DNA from: Ralstonia sp. TCR112
GTDB taxonomy: Bacteria; Pseudomonadota; Gammaproteobacteria; Burkholderiales; Burkholderiaceae
NCBI RefSeq assembly: GCF_007997035.1
Contig: NZ_VOSS01000029.1
Coordinates: 1-64,000 of the forward strand
Direction of reading: 5' to 3'
Length of the DNA: 64,000 nucleotides
Shown: positions 30,181 through 39,319 of the stretch, piece by piece
How the letters are laid out: each line of letters opens with the position of its first letter
Numbering within the stretch: the first letter of the stretch is position 1
Made by a program: the position numbers and the translations under genes
Notes under the pieces: model-generated
Databases searched by the model: none
What the model saw: only the letters and a program-made list of their open reading frames with translations
Told to the model about the DNA's origin: nothing

Positions 30181-31573
30181 TGCCGTCTGATGGCGCTGGA
30201 AGGTGCGCGGCATCGTCGCCCGTGTCCTCGCGATTGCGCGCCAGCGCACGCGCATACACGGACGGCGCGCCCGCTGCATGGGCCGTCACATAGCCGGTAA
30301 TGCACGCCAGCATGAGTGGCAGCACCACCTGATACGACAGCGTCATCTCGAAGATCATCAGGATCGACATGAGCGGCGCGTGCGTGGTGGCGGCCAGCAG
30401 CGCGCCCATGCCAACCACCGCGTAACTGACCGGCACCGGCGCCGCATCCGGCAGCAGCGCGTGCATGCCTGTGCCATACAGCAAACCTAATGCGGCGCCG
30501 CAGAACAGCGTGGGCGTAAACACACCGCCGACGGCGCCCGACCCTGCGCTCGACGCCGTCGCCACCACCTTGCAGATCAGCACCAGCGCCACCGTCTGCC
30601 ACAGCCACGGCTCGTGCAGGAACGCGTTGACCACGCTGTAGCCGTTACCCCAGACCTCGGGCACGCCCGTGGAAAGCGCACCGACGATCAACCCGCCGGC
30701 AGCCAACCGCAACGTGAGCGGCAGCTTGGTGCGTGCAAACGCATCGCGCGCGCGGTCGATCAAACCGAGCAGCAGCGGCCCCGCCATCCCCGCGGCCAGA
30801 CCCAGGCCCAGATACGTCAGCACTTCCCAGCCGGAAACGAAATCGAAGTGGGGCATCTCGTAGACGGCCCCGTAGCCGAAGAATTGGCGCACGACGATAT
30901 CGGCGGTGACCGCCGCCACGAGCAGCGGCCCGAGCGTCGCCGTGGTGATGACACCAAACACGATTTCGCAGACGAACACGGCGCCCGAGATGGGCGCGTT
31001 GTAGGCAGACGTGATACCGGCAGCCGCACCGCATGCGACCAGCAGGCGCAATTGCTCGACGGGCACGGCGGTCCAGTGCCGCAGCACACGGCCGACCAGC
31101 GAGCCGCACATTGCGGCCAGCTGCACCATCGGCCCTTCGCGCCCGATCGATGCGCCGCTGGCCACCGAGCACAACGACGACGCGCTGCGTACCAGACTCT
31201 GCCGCGCGCTGAGCACGCCATCGCCCACGGCAATGGCCTCCATATAGTCTTCGGAGCCTTTTCGCGGAATCCACTTGAGGCCCACCTGCAAGGTGATGCC
31301 GGCCAGCAGTCCACCCACCGTCGGCACCAGCAGGCGCGCCCACCACGGCAGCGCCCGCGCCGTGGCCACCAAACCTTGGTCCGTACCCGAAAGCCACCAT
31401 TGCAGTTGACGCAGGCATTCGCGAAACAGGATCGTCGACAAGGCGCCCGCGCAGCCGATGACCCCGGCAATCACGAACACCAGATGCTCGCGACCAAACG
31501 GCAGTCGGGCAATCGCGCGCCGCCACCATGGCTGGCGCGGCACATCAGGTTGAGGCGGCGGCGTGTCGGTCAT
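30170..31573 (-). CDS. ClC-family chloride channel/antiporter
   Basis: The 467-residue integral membrane protein of the ClC family has the ion-pathway motifs GASIGREGP (gating Glu present), CEIVFGV (a Glu at the position typical of proton-coupled exchangers) and GSGAVGGVFTPTLF. Both glutamates favour H+/Cl- exchange over a pure channel. It has no CBS domains, as in short bacterial members. The final codons and TAG stop lie inside an iteron copy. It probably functions in pH or ion homeostasis and is encoded as a single gene. Confidence 0.9.
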   Translation of the reverse strand: MTDTPPPQPDVPRQPWWRRAIARLPFGREHLVFVIAGVIGCAGALSTILFRECLRQLQWWLSGTDQGLVATARALPWWARLLVPTVGGLLAGITLQVGLKWIPRKGSEDYMEAIAVGDGVLSARQSLVRSASSLCSVASGASIGREGPMVQLAAMCGSLVGRVLRHWTAVPVEQLRLLVACGAAAGITSAYNAPISGAVFVCEIVFGVITTATLGPLLVAAVTADIVVRQFFGYGAVYEMPHFDFVSGWEVLTYLGLGLAAGMAGPLLLGLIDRARDAFARTKLPLTLRLAAGGLIVGALSTGVPEVWGNGYSVVNAFLHEPWLWQTVALVLICKVVATASSAGSGAVGGVFTPTLFCGAALGLLYGTGMHALLPDAAPVPVSYAVVGMGALLAATTHAPLMSILMIFEMTLSYQVVLPLMLACITGYVTAHAAGAPSVYARALARNREDTGDDAAHLPAPSDGTQK

Positions 31574-31625
31574 GTCGATTCGCGCAAGGACAGGTCGACA
31601 TGATAGCGACGGCGCCGCGGCCGTT

Positions 31626-31943
31626 TTAAGTCGATGTCGCGACCACGGCGTCTGGCAACCACGCCTGCGGTGTGTCTGCGCTGCGACGATTCGGGCCCCA
31701 CGTAATGACGCGCGCCTGCACGAGGTTTTCGATCACGAAAGGGTCGCGCGCGACGATGGCGTCGATCTCTTCACGGGATTCGGCACGCGCAAGGATCCCG
31801 CCGCCCTCACGCGGGAAGAACGGCCCCGACATCAGGAAGTGGCCGCTCGCATAGTGGGCGTCCAGATGCTCGCGGTGCGCAGGCAGCACACGATCAAGTG
31901 CTTCGAGCGGTGCGGTGTAGTTGAAAAGAATCAGGTACAGCAT
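31626..31943 (-). CDS. YciI-like protein
   Basis: The 105-residue protein starts MLYLILFNYTAPLEALD and has the YciI-fold pattern HREHLDAHYASGHFLMSGPF with the conserved His and Asp, followed by DPFVIENLVQARV. YciI-like proteins have a ferredoxin-like fold related to muconolactone isomerase, and their substrate is generally unknown. The ATG at 31943 has an AAGGAG ribosome binding site. It is downstream of the quinone oxidoreductase gene, with an iteron copy (32022) in the gap. Confidence 0.85.
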   Translation of the reverse strand: MLYLILFNYTAPLEALDRVLPAHREHLDAHYASGHFLMSGPFFPREGGGILARAESREEIDAIVARDPFVIENLVQARVITWGPNRRSADTPQAWLPDAVVATST

Positions 31944-32021
31944 GCGATGGCTCCTTATGGGATGAGGTAACACCTTCGAAACGCGAGACCCGGCAGCGTG
32001 AAACAACCACGCTCAGTGTCC

Positions 32022-32037
32022 CGCAGAAATGGGTACG
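32022..32037 (-). repeat. Dispersed RepA-type iteron
   Basis: A CGTACCCATTTCTGCG copy on the minus strand with flank AAAG, in the gap between the YciI and quinone oxidoreductase genes. Confidence 0.75.
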
Positions 32038-32071
32038 CTTTGCGCGGAAACCCTTTCGCCGCGCGGGGCTC

Positions 32072-33070
32072 TCAAGGGCGCAAGAGCAACGCCCCGACGG
32101 TCTGTCCGGCCTCCAGCGCGGTGTGTGCGGCAGCGGCGTCTTCGAGTGCATAGGTACCGCCAACCGGCACGCGCACACCATCGAGCATGCGTTGCAGCGC
32201 GGCCTGCGCACCGGTCCGATAGTTCGACAGATCGGCCATGTATCGGATGACCCCCGGCCGCGCCAACGCAATGGATCGCGATGGCCCGAGCGCTGCAAGA
32301 TCGACGGCATTTGTCTGGGCGTTGCCGACATCGCCCGCCTGACCGATGCTCGCCACCATGCCGAAGGGCCGCGTCACCGCTAGCGAGGTCTGCAGCATGG
32401 CACCGCCGATGCCGTCGATCACGTAGTCGACGCCTTCCCCGCCGGTGAGCTGGAGCACGGCTTCGCGCACATCTTGCTGGCGATGCAGCACGACGTGGTC
32501 CGCGCCGTGGCCGATGGCGATGGCGGCCTTGGCTTCGCTGCCCACCGTGCCGATCACGCGCGCCCCCTGACGTTTGGCCCACTGCACCAGCAACGCGCCC
32601 AGGCCACCGGCCGCTGCATGCACCAGCAGCGTATCGCCGGCGCGCACCTGCCGTACCCGCGTCAGCAGCATATGCGCGGTGATGCCGCGGACCAACGTGG
32701 CTGCCACGGTTTCGTCATCCAGCGCATCAGGCAAGGCAATCGCCCGCTCCGCGGGGATGTTGCGGTGGCTGGCGTAGCCGCCGGGCGCGCCGTTCATCAG
32801 GCCAGCCCAGGCCACGCGCTGGCCCACCACAAAGCCGCGCACCTCCGTACCCATCGCTTCCACCACGCCGACGCCCTCCACCCCGAGCACGGCCGGAAAT
32901 GCCGGCACCGGATACAAGCCGGTCCGGTGATACACGTCGACAAAGTTCACGCCGATAGCCGTGTGCCGCACCGTCAACGCATTCGGCCCGGGCGGCGGCA
33001 ACATCAGGTTGGCGGGCCGCAAACCCAATGCTGGTCCGGGTTCACGGAGTTGGATCACCTTGGCATGCAT
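32072..33070 (-). CDS. NADPH:quinone oxidoreductase (zeta-crystallin-like MDR family)
   Basis: The 332-residue medium-chain reductase lacks structural zinc ligands and has the quinone-reductase signatures NFVDVYHRTGLYP and VHAAAGGLGALLVQWAK (Rossmann nucleotide binding). It likely reduces quinones with NADPH by one or two electrons in the cytoplasm. A LysR regulator is divergent across 130 bp and is its probable controller. Iteron copies flank the gene on both sides (32022 and 33083). Confidence 0.9.
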   Translation of the reverse strand: MHAKVIQLREPGPALGLRPANLMLPPPGPNALTVRHTAIGVNFVDVYHRTGLYPVPAFPAVLGVEGVGVVEAMGTEVRGFVVGQRVAWAGLMNGAPGGYASHRNIPAERAIALPDALDDETVAATLVRGITAHMLLTRVRQVRAGDTLLVHAAAGGLGALLVQWAKRQGARVIGTVGSEAKAAIAIGHGADHVVLHRQQDVREAVLQLTGGEGVDYVIDGIGGAMLQTSLAVTRPFGMVASIGQAGDVGNAQTNAVDLAALGPSRSIALARPGVIRYMADLSNYRTGAQAALQRMLDGVRVPVGGTYALEDAAAAHTALEAGQTVGALLLRP

Positions 33071-33082
33071 GGCAAATGTCCT

Positions 33083-33098
33083 CGCAGAAATGGGTACG
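33083..33098 (-). repeat. Dispersed RepA-type iteron
   Basis: A CGTACCCATTTCTGCG copy with flank AAAAG on the minus strand, in the divergent promoter gap between the quinone oxidoreductase and LysR genes, 12 bp from the oxidoreductase start. Confidence 0.75.
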
Positions 33099-33200
33099 CT
33101 TTTCGGTTTCGGTGGTGACGGGTATTGCGTTCGTCACGTTGTGAAACAAGCGTAATCCGTTCAGAATCACCCGGGAATTCACTAAAACCGATCAGCTTCT

Positions 33201-34148
33201 GTGCAAAAAAGCCCAGGTCGGCCAAAAAATGCGCGTGCCTTGGCGCGTGCGGCGGCGGCCGAACCTTCTTCTTCCTTGCAGTGGGATGACGTGCGCTACT
33301 TTCTCGTGCTCGCGCGCGAGGGCAGCTTGTCGGCTGCCGCGCGGCGACTGGCGGTAGAACACACCACGGTGGCGCGGCGCGCAGACGCACTGGAGCAATC
33401 GTTGGGCGTGCGCCTGTTCGACCGCCTGCCGCGCGGCTGGCGCCTGACCGCCGAAGGCAACGCGCTGGCCGAGCGCGCTGAGCGCATGGAACAGGAAGCG
33501 GCCGGCTTTGCACGTGCCGCAGCAGGAGCGGGCAGTTTGCGCGGGACGGTTCGCATCTCCGCGCCGCCCACGGTGGCCAGCCACATCATTGCGCCAAACT
33601 TGGCGACGCTGCGCCGTCAATGGCCCGGCATCGACCTCGTGCTGCTGGGCGAAAAGCGCAACGCCAACCTGATGGCACACGAAGCCGATCTGGCAGTGCG
33701 CTTGTCGCGTCCGACGTCATCGGCTCTGGCGACACGGCCGCTGGGCGACCTCGGCTACGGTCTGTACGCCACCGCAGAGGTGTTCGCTCGCCCCGAATCC
33801 GAATGGGAATTCATCGGCTACGACGAAAACCTGCGTCACGTCCCGCAGCAGCGCTGGCTGGACAACTACGCGGGCGAACGTCGCGTGGTTTTACGCTGCA
33901 GCGATCTGGCCGCGATGCATCAGGCCGCACTGGCCGGACTGGGTGTCGCGGCGCTGCCGCACCTGCTTGGCGCTCCCGCAGAAACGGGTACGCTTTTACG
34001 CCGATTGCCCGTCGACGACCCGGCGTTGCATCGAGAAATCTGGTTGGTGATCCATCCCGACGTTCGACGATCACCGCGCGTGCGGGCCGTAGCCGACGCA
34101 TTGATCGCGCTGTTCGAGGCACAGCGACACGTTTTGGCGGGGATTTGA
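33201..34148 (+). CDS. LysR-type transcriptional regulator
   Basis: The 315-residue regulator has an N-terminal basic leader, an HTH at about 28-88 (GSLSAAARRLAVEHTTVARRADALE) and a LysR effector domain. It is divergent from the quinone oxidoreductase gene, the classic LysR-target layout. A GTG start is used at 33201. An iteron copy lies inside the coding sequence and is translated as AETGT-L, showing that the repeat has been accommodated in the protein. Confidence 0.87.
   Translation: MQKSPGRPKNARALARAAAAEPSSSLQWDDVRYFLVLAREGSLSAAARRLAVEHTTVARRADALEQSLGVRLFDRLPRGWRLTAEGNALAERAERMEQEAAGFARAAAGAGSLRGTVRISAPPTVASHIIAPNLATLRRQWPGIDLVLLGEKRNANLMAHEADLAVRLSRPTSSALATRPLGDLGYGLYATAEVFARPESEWEFIGYDENLRHVPQQRWLDNYAGERRVVLRCSDLAAMHQAALAGLGVAALPHLLGAPAETGTLLRRLPVDDPALHREIWLVIHPDVRRSPRVRAVADALIALFEAQRHVLAGI
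33977..33992 (-). repeat. RepA-type iteron inside lysR coding sequence
   Basis: A perfect CGTACCCGTTTCTGCG (minus strand) with flank AAAAG. It lies within the LysR gene and encodes Ala-Glu-Thr-Gly-Thr-Leu in that frame. Confidence 0.75.
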
Positions 34149-34153
34149 ACGTA

Positions 34154-34169
34154 CGCAGAAACGGGTACG
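34154..34169 (-). repeat. Dispersed RepA-type iteron
   Basis: A perfect core copy on the minus strand with flank AAAG, 6 bp after the lysR stop codon. Confidence 0.75.
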
Positions 34170-34185
34170 CTTTGGGATGAAAATA

Positions 34186-34212
34186 AACCGCAAACCCAAT
34201 GGATATGCGGTT
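34186..34212 (-). terminator. Weak terminator after livF
   Basis: AACCGCA pairs with TGCGGTT across a 13-base loop. Read on the minus strand it is followed by TATTTTC, so it may end the liv operon. Confidence 0.45.
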
Positions 34213-34255
34213 CTTGCGCCTCGGCAATGTTGCATGCCGAGCGCCTTCAAAACAC

Positions 34256-34977
<722 letters not shown>

Positions 34978-34981
<4 letters not shown>

Positions 34982-35775
34982 GCCGTCTCCTTCTGCGCGG
35001 CATTGCCGTTCGCGTCATCGTCGTCATCGCGGCCCAGGTACGCCTCGATGACTTGCGGGTCGTTGCGGATGGCCTCAGGCGGCCCTTCAGCGATGATGCG
35101 GCCGAAGTTCAGCACCGCAATGCGCTCGCACAGGCCCATCACGAAGCGCATGTCGTGTTCGATCATGAAGATCGTGTAGCCGCGCGCCTTGATGTTTTCG
35201 ATCTCGGCCATCAGGTCGACCTTCTCGCCGGTGTTCATGCCGGCCACGGGCTCGTCAAGCAGCAGCAGCTTGGGCTCGGTTGCCAGCGCGCGCGCCAGTT
35301 CGAGCTTGCGCTGGTCGCCGTACGAAAGGTTGTCGGCAATGTCATGCGCCTTGTGATCGAGCTTCACCCACGAGAGCAGCTCGAGCGCACGGTCGCGCGC
35401 ACGGCGCTCGGCCGCACGGTACTTGGGCAGCGACAGCAGCAGGCCCGGCGCGCCGTAATCCAGATGCCGGTGCATGCCCACCACGACGTTCTCCAGCAGC
35501 GTCATCTCCTTGAAGATGCGGATGTTCTGGAACGTGCGTGCGATGCCCATCTGCGTAATCTCGTGCGGCTTCTTGCCGACCAGGTTTTCGCCGTTGAACG
35601 TGAGCGAGCCGCCGGTGGGCGCCAGCAGGCCCGTGATCAGATTGAACACCGTCGTCTTGCCGGCGCCGTTCGGGCCGATCAAGCCAAAGATGCTGCCTTG
35701 CGGCACTTCAATGTTGACGTCCTGCAAGACCGACAGGCCGCCAAAGCGCTTGGAAATGGAGGTGAGTTTCAGCAT
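34978..35775 (-). CDS. livG: Branched-chain amino acid ABC transporter ATPase LivG
   Basis: The 265-residue ATPase has Walker A GPNGAGKTT, signature LSYGDQRKLELARAL and Walker B LLLLDEPVAGMN, plus the LivG-specific insert around NLVGKKPHEITQMGIARTFQ. The start MLKLTSISKRFGG at 35775 has a GAGG ribosome binding site; an ATG seven codons upstream overlaps livM and is less likely. It overlaps livF by 4 bp and follows livM by 7 bp, so the operon is tightly coupled. Confidence 0.93.
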
Positions 35776-35782
35776 GGCGGCC

Positions 35783-36691
35783 TCAGTGCGATTCATTGGA
35801 AGCAGCCGGGGTGTTGCCCGTGCCAGGCATGGTGCTGCCGCGCTTGATGCCGAACCAGCGCGCGAAACGCGACGGGTCCCAGATGCCCTTGGGCAGGAAC
35901 AGCACGATCACCATCAGGATCACGCCGTTGACGACCAGGCGGAAATCTTTGAACGCACGCAGCAACTCCGGCAGCAGCGACAGGATCAGGCTGCCGAGCA
36001 CCGGGCCCGTCAGGCCATTCGTGCCGCCCAGGATCGTCATCGTCAGAATTTCGACGCCGCGGTCGAAGCCGAATTCGTTCGGGCCGATGAAGAACGTGAG
36101 GTGCGCGTTCAGTGCACCGGCCAACCCGGCGATGGCCGCACCCAGCGTGAAGGCCAGCAGCTTGGTGCCGGCCACGTTGATGCCCATGAGGCCGGCAGCC
36201 GTTTCGTCTTCCTTGATGGCCTCGAATGCGCGGCCCACCTTCGAGCGGCGCATGCGCGCCAGCACGAACAGCGTCGCCAACACGGCCACCGCCACATGCC
36301 ACCACTCGGTCAATTGCGGAATGCCGTTCAGGCCCAGCGCGCCGCCAGTCCAGTTTTCGGTGTTCAGGATCAGCACGCGCACGACCTCACCGAAACCCAG
36401 CGTGGCCATGGCCAGATACACGCCCGAAAGGCGCAGCGTCGGCCGCCCGATGACAATGGCCACCACGGCCGGCGCCGCCATGCCGCCCAGCAGCGCGACG
36501 GAAAACGGCATCTCGGCGTTCATCGTCAGCAGCGCCGCCGTGTAGGCGCCGATGCCCATGAAGGCCGCATTCGCCATCGCCAGCAGGCCGCACGACAGCG
36601 TCAGGTAAATGGACAGCGCCAGCAATGCATTGATGCCCAGCGTGAGCACCAGGTTGCTGTAGACCGACCAGAAATTGTCGAACCATTCCAT
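35783..36691 (-). CDS. livM: Branched-chain amino acid ABC transporter permease LivM
   Basis: The 302-residue inner-membrane permease has about 8-9 helices and the LivM signature GRAFEAIKEDETAAGLMGINVAGTK (coupling region) plus GTNGLTGPVLGS. It forms the channel with LivH. Its ATG has a GGAG ribosome binding site 10 bp after the livH stop. The C-terminal tail is hydrophilic and enters the livG start region. Confidence 0.93.
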   Translation of the reverse strand: MEWFDNFWSVYSNLVLTLGINALLALSIYLTLSCGLLAMANAAFMGIGAYTAALLTMNAEMPFSVALLGGMAAPAVVAIVIGRPTLRLSGVYLAMATLGFGEVVRVLILNTENWTGGALGLNGIPQLTEWWHVAVAVLATLFVLARMRRSKVGRAFEAIKEDETAAGLMGINVAGTKLLAFTLGAAIAGLAGALNAHLTFFIGPNEFGFDRGVEILTMTILGGTNGLTGPVLGSLILSLLPELLRAFKDFRLVVNGVILMVIVLFLPKGIWDPSRFARWFGIKRGSTMPGTGNTPAASNESH

Positions 36692-36701
36692 ATCGGTCTC
36701 C

Positions 36702-37583
36702 TTAGGCCTTGCGTTCCAGCACCTTGCCGAACAGCCCTTGCGGCCGCACCAGCAGGATCAGGAACAGCAGACCGAACGCCACCGCATCGCGCATGGTGGA
36801 GCCGATGTAGGCCACCGACAGCACCTCGGCAAAGCCGAGGAACAGCCCGCCCAGCATCGCGCCGCGAATATCGCCCAGGCCGCCGAGGATGATGACCGCG
36901 ATGCCCTTGTGCAGCATCGGCTGACCCATCAACGGGAAGACCGCGTTGGAGTACAGGCCGATCAGCACGCCCGACAAGCCGCCCAGCGCAGCGGCGGCAA
37001 ACGAGGTCAGGAGGAACAGGCCTTCGACATTGATGCCCAGCAGCGCGGCGGCTTTCGGCGACTCCGCGATCGCGCGCAGCGCGCGGCCGAGTTGCGTGCG
37101 CTTGAGCAGCAGCATGAGCGCGGCCATCAGTGCGAACGACAGCACGATGATGCTCAGCTCCAGCGGGGTGAGGTGGATGCCGCCCAGGTCCAGCGAGGCA
37201 TCCGAGACGAGCCCGGCCGGGAAGCGCAGGTTTTCGGCCCCGAACACGCCCTGCATGGCGTTGTTGATGGCGATGCCCGCGCCGATGGTGGCAATCATCG
37301 GGATCAGGTGCGGCGCGTTGCGGCGGCGCAGCGGGCGCAGCAGCAGCACATCGATGATGAGACCGGCGACGCCGCTGACGACAAAGCCCACGGCCAGTGC
37401 CGCCCACAGCGGCAGCTCGAAATGGAGAACGACCTGCAGCGCCGCATAGGCACCGAGCATGAAGACCGCGCCGTGCGACAGGTTGATCACGCCCAGGATG
37501 CCGAAAACCAGCGTGAACCCCAGGGCGAACAACGCATACACGCACCCGAGCGACAGCGCATTGACGAGTTGCTGTTCCAGCAT
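36702..37583 (-). CDS. livH: Branched-chain amino acid ABC transporter permease LivH
   Basis: The 293-residue permease begins MLEQQLVNALSLGCVYALFALG and has about 8 helices and the coupling segment LGRALRAIAESPKAAALLGINVE. It is the partner of LivM. It starts a block livH-livM-livG-livF on the minus strand, separated from livK upstream by a terminator, so the membrane genes are probably expressed at a lower level than the binding protein. Confidence 0.93.
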   Translation of the reverse strand: MLEQQLVNALSLGCVYALFALGFTLVFGILGVINLSHGAVFMLGAYAALQVVLHFELPLWAALAVGFVVSGVAGLIIDVLLLRPLRRRNAPHLIPMIATIGAGIAINNAMQGVFGAENLRFPAGLVSDASLDLGGIHLTPLELSIIVLSFALMAALMLLLKRTQLGRALRAIAESPKAAALLGINVEGLFLLTSFAAAALGGLSGVLIGLYSNAVFPLMGQPMLHKGIAVIILGGLGDIRGAMLGGLFLGFAEVLSVAYIGSTMRDAVAFGLLFLILLVRPQGLFGKVLERKA

Positions 37584-37639
37584 GATGAATCAGAGTGAGG
37601 TGCGGCCGAACGTGACCGAAGCAGTCACGACGCAGCCAC

Positions 37640-37675
37640 AAAAAAAGCGATGGGGCGTAGGTTTAGCTACGCCCC
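37640..37675 (-). terminator. Terminator between livK and livH
   Basis: The 9-bp stem GGGGCGTAG/CTACGCCCC (37652-37660 with 37667-37675) is followed on the minus strand by a T-run of seven (37640-37646). It lies after the livK stop and probably sets excess of binding protein over permease. Confidence 0.85.
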
Positions 37676-37713
37676 GCCTGTCTCGTTCAAAGGGTTTCAA
37701 CGAGAACCGAAGA

Positions 37714-38874
37714 TTACTTCTCGATCGTGTACTTGCCGTTCTTGGTCACGCTCACGATCGGCGTCTGCACGGCATCGTAGCCGGCCGGCTTGCCACGTGC
37801 GGTGACCTGACGGAAGGCAAACGCGCCCGTCGCGCCGGTGTGCTTGACTGCCGGCAATGCATCGCGGATCGCCTTGCGGTCGGCTTCGAGGTTGCCGCTG
37901 AACTTGACCGTCTTCAGCGCCTTGCTGGCGATGTACATGGCGTCATACGCCTGCGCCGCAAACTGGTCCGGCGCTGCCTTGTACTTGGCGGTGTAGGCAG
38001 TGATGAACTTGCTGTTCTCGGGCGTGTGGTTCTCGATCGACCACGGGCTGCCCACCCACAGGTTGTCGGACTTGTCCTTAGCCAAGTCGAACACCTTGAC
38101 CGAGTTCATGCCGTTGCCGCCGATGACCGGCACATTCAGGCCAAGCTGGCGCGCCTGTACCATGATCGGACCACCTTCGGCAATCAGCGCCGACAGCACG
38201 ATCGCATCCGGATTCGTCGCCTTGATCTTGGTGAGCTGGGCCTTGAAGTCCACGTCGCCCTTGGCGAAGGTCTCGGTGGTCGTGACCGGAATCTTCAGGT
38301 CTTCGAGCGCTTTCTTGAAGTTGTCGTAGCCGCTCTTGGTGAAGACGTCGTCGTTGCCGTACAGCACGGCAACCTTCTTCACGCCGGCCTTCTTCACAAC
38401 GGTCTGGATGGTGGCCGGCAGCACATCGGCTTCGGTCACGGAATTGCGGAAGACGAAATCGCCGATGCTGGTGATGCCGTCTGCGGTGTTGGAGGTGCCA
38501 AAGGCCACCGTCTTGGCAGCCTGCGCGATCGGGTCAGCCGCCTGAGCCGAGTTGGACAGCGTGGGGCCGAACACCATCGCCACCTTGTCCTGGAAGATCA
38601 GCTTCTTGAAGACGTTGATGGCCTCTTCCTTCTTGCCCTGCTCGTCTTCGATCACCAGCGCGATCTTGCTGCCGTTGATGCCGCCTGCAGCGTTGATCTC
38701 TTCAGCCGCCAGTTGGAAGCCGTTGCGGATGGCCACGCCGTACTGGGCTGCACCGCCCGACAGCGCTTCGGCCACACCGATCTTGATGTCCTGGGCCGCG
38801 AACGTCGTGCCCGTTGCGATTGCCCCCCCCGCAGCCACTGCCGTCAACAGCAGCCGTTTGATCATTTTTTGCAT
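37714..38874 (-). CDS. livK: Branched-chain amino acid-binding protein LivK
   Basis: The 386-residue periplasmic binding protein has a signal peptide MQKMIKRLLLTAVAAGGAIA ending near TFAAQ. Mature-protein markers are IKIGVAEALSGGAAQYG, AAEEINAAGGINGSK and KVAVLYGNDDVFTKSG. It delivers amino acids to LivHMGF. The ATG at 38874 has an AAGGAG ribosome binding site; the frame extends upstream without support. A run of eight C (38823-38830) encodes Gly-Gly within the signal peptide and is a potential slippage site. Confidence 0.93.
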   Translation of the reverse strand: MQKMIKRLLLTAVAAGGAIATGTTFAAQDIKIGVAEALSGGAAQYGVAIRNGFQLAAEEINAAGGINGSKIALVIEDEQGKKEEAINVFKKLIFQDKVAMVFGPTLSNSAQAADPIAQAAKTVAFGTSNTADGITSIGDFVFRNSVTEADVLPATIQTVVKKAGVKKVAVLYGNDDVFTKSGYDNFKKALEDLKIPVTTTETFAKGDVDFKAQLTKIKATNPDAIVLSALIAEGGPIMVQARQLGLNVPVIGGNGMNSVKVFDLAKDKSDNLWVGSPWSIENHTPENSKFITAYTAKYKAAPDQFAAQAYDAMYIASKALKTVKFSGNLEADRKAIRDALPAVKHTGATGAFAFRQVTARGKPAGYDAVQTPIVSVTKNGKYTIEK

Positions 38875-39319
38875 GCGAACCTGCTCCTTGTTTGTCCGTC
38901 GCGATTGCTTGAATGCGATGCGTCTCGAAGATGCGCTGGCCCAACACCGTCGCTCCCCCGCATGCGCCCTGCATCGCGTCCGGACGCTCGCCTGCCGGTT
39001 TCGCGCCACGCATGACCACGTTGGCGAAATAACGGAAGACCTGCCGGGCGAGCGATGCCGGATCGGGCATGCGCGCACCGGGAGTGCGTCGAAGTGTGAA
39101 GCGAAGGCGCCATGGGTGCAGCGCTCTTGTGCGACGCGCCGGGGTGGCCGGCGCGTGCAGTCAGTCGCGGGACTTTACCGGAAAGCGCACGACCGTGCGA
39201 TAGGGGATTGTCCGCCGCCCGGCCTGGGGGGCCGATGTTGCGGCGCAATATTGCCTGCGCAATACCGTCGGATCGGCGCCAAGCGTACCCGTTTCTGCGT
39301 GCCGTGCGGCGCTGCGAAA
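38875..39319. other. Intergenic region upstream of livK
   Basis: 445 bp without a convincing gene. It must hold the livK promoter (minus strand) and carries one iteron copy at 39284. No terminator for livK-distal genes or other clear element was seen. Confidence 0.5.
39284..39299 (+). repeat. Dispersed RepA-type iteron
   Basis: A perfect CGTACCCGTTTCTGCG with flank CAAG, 20 bp beyond the stop of the diguanylate cyclase gene. Confidence 0.75.
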
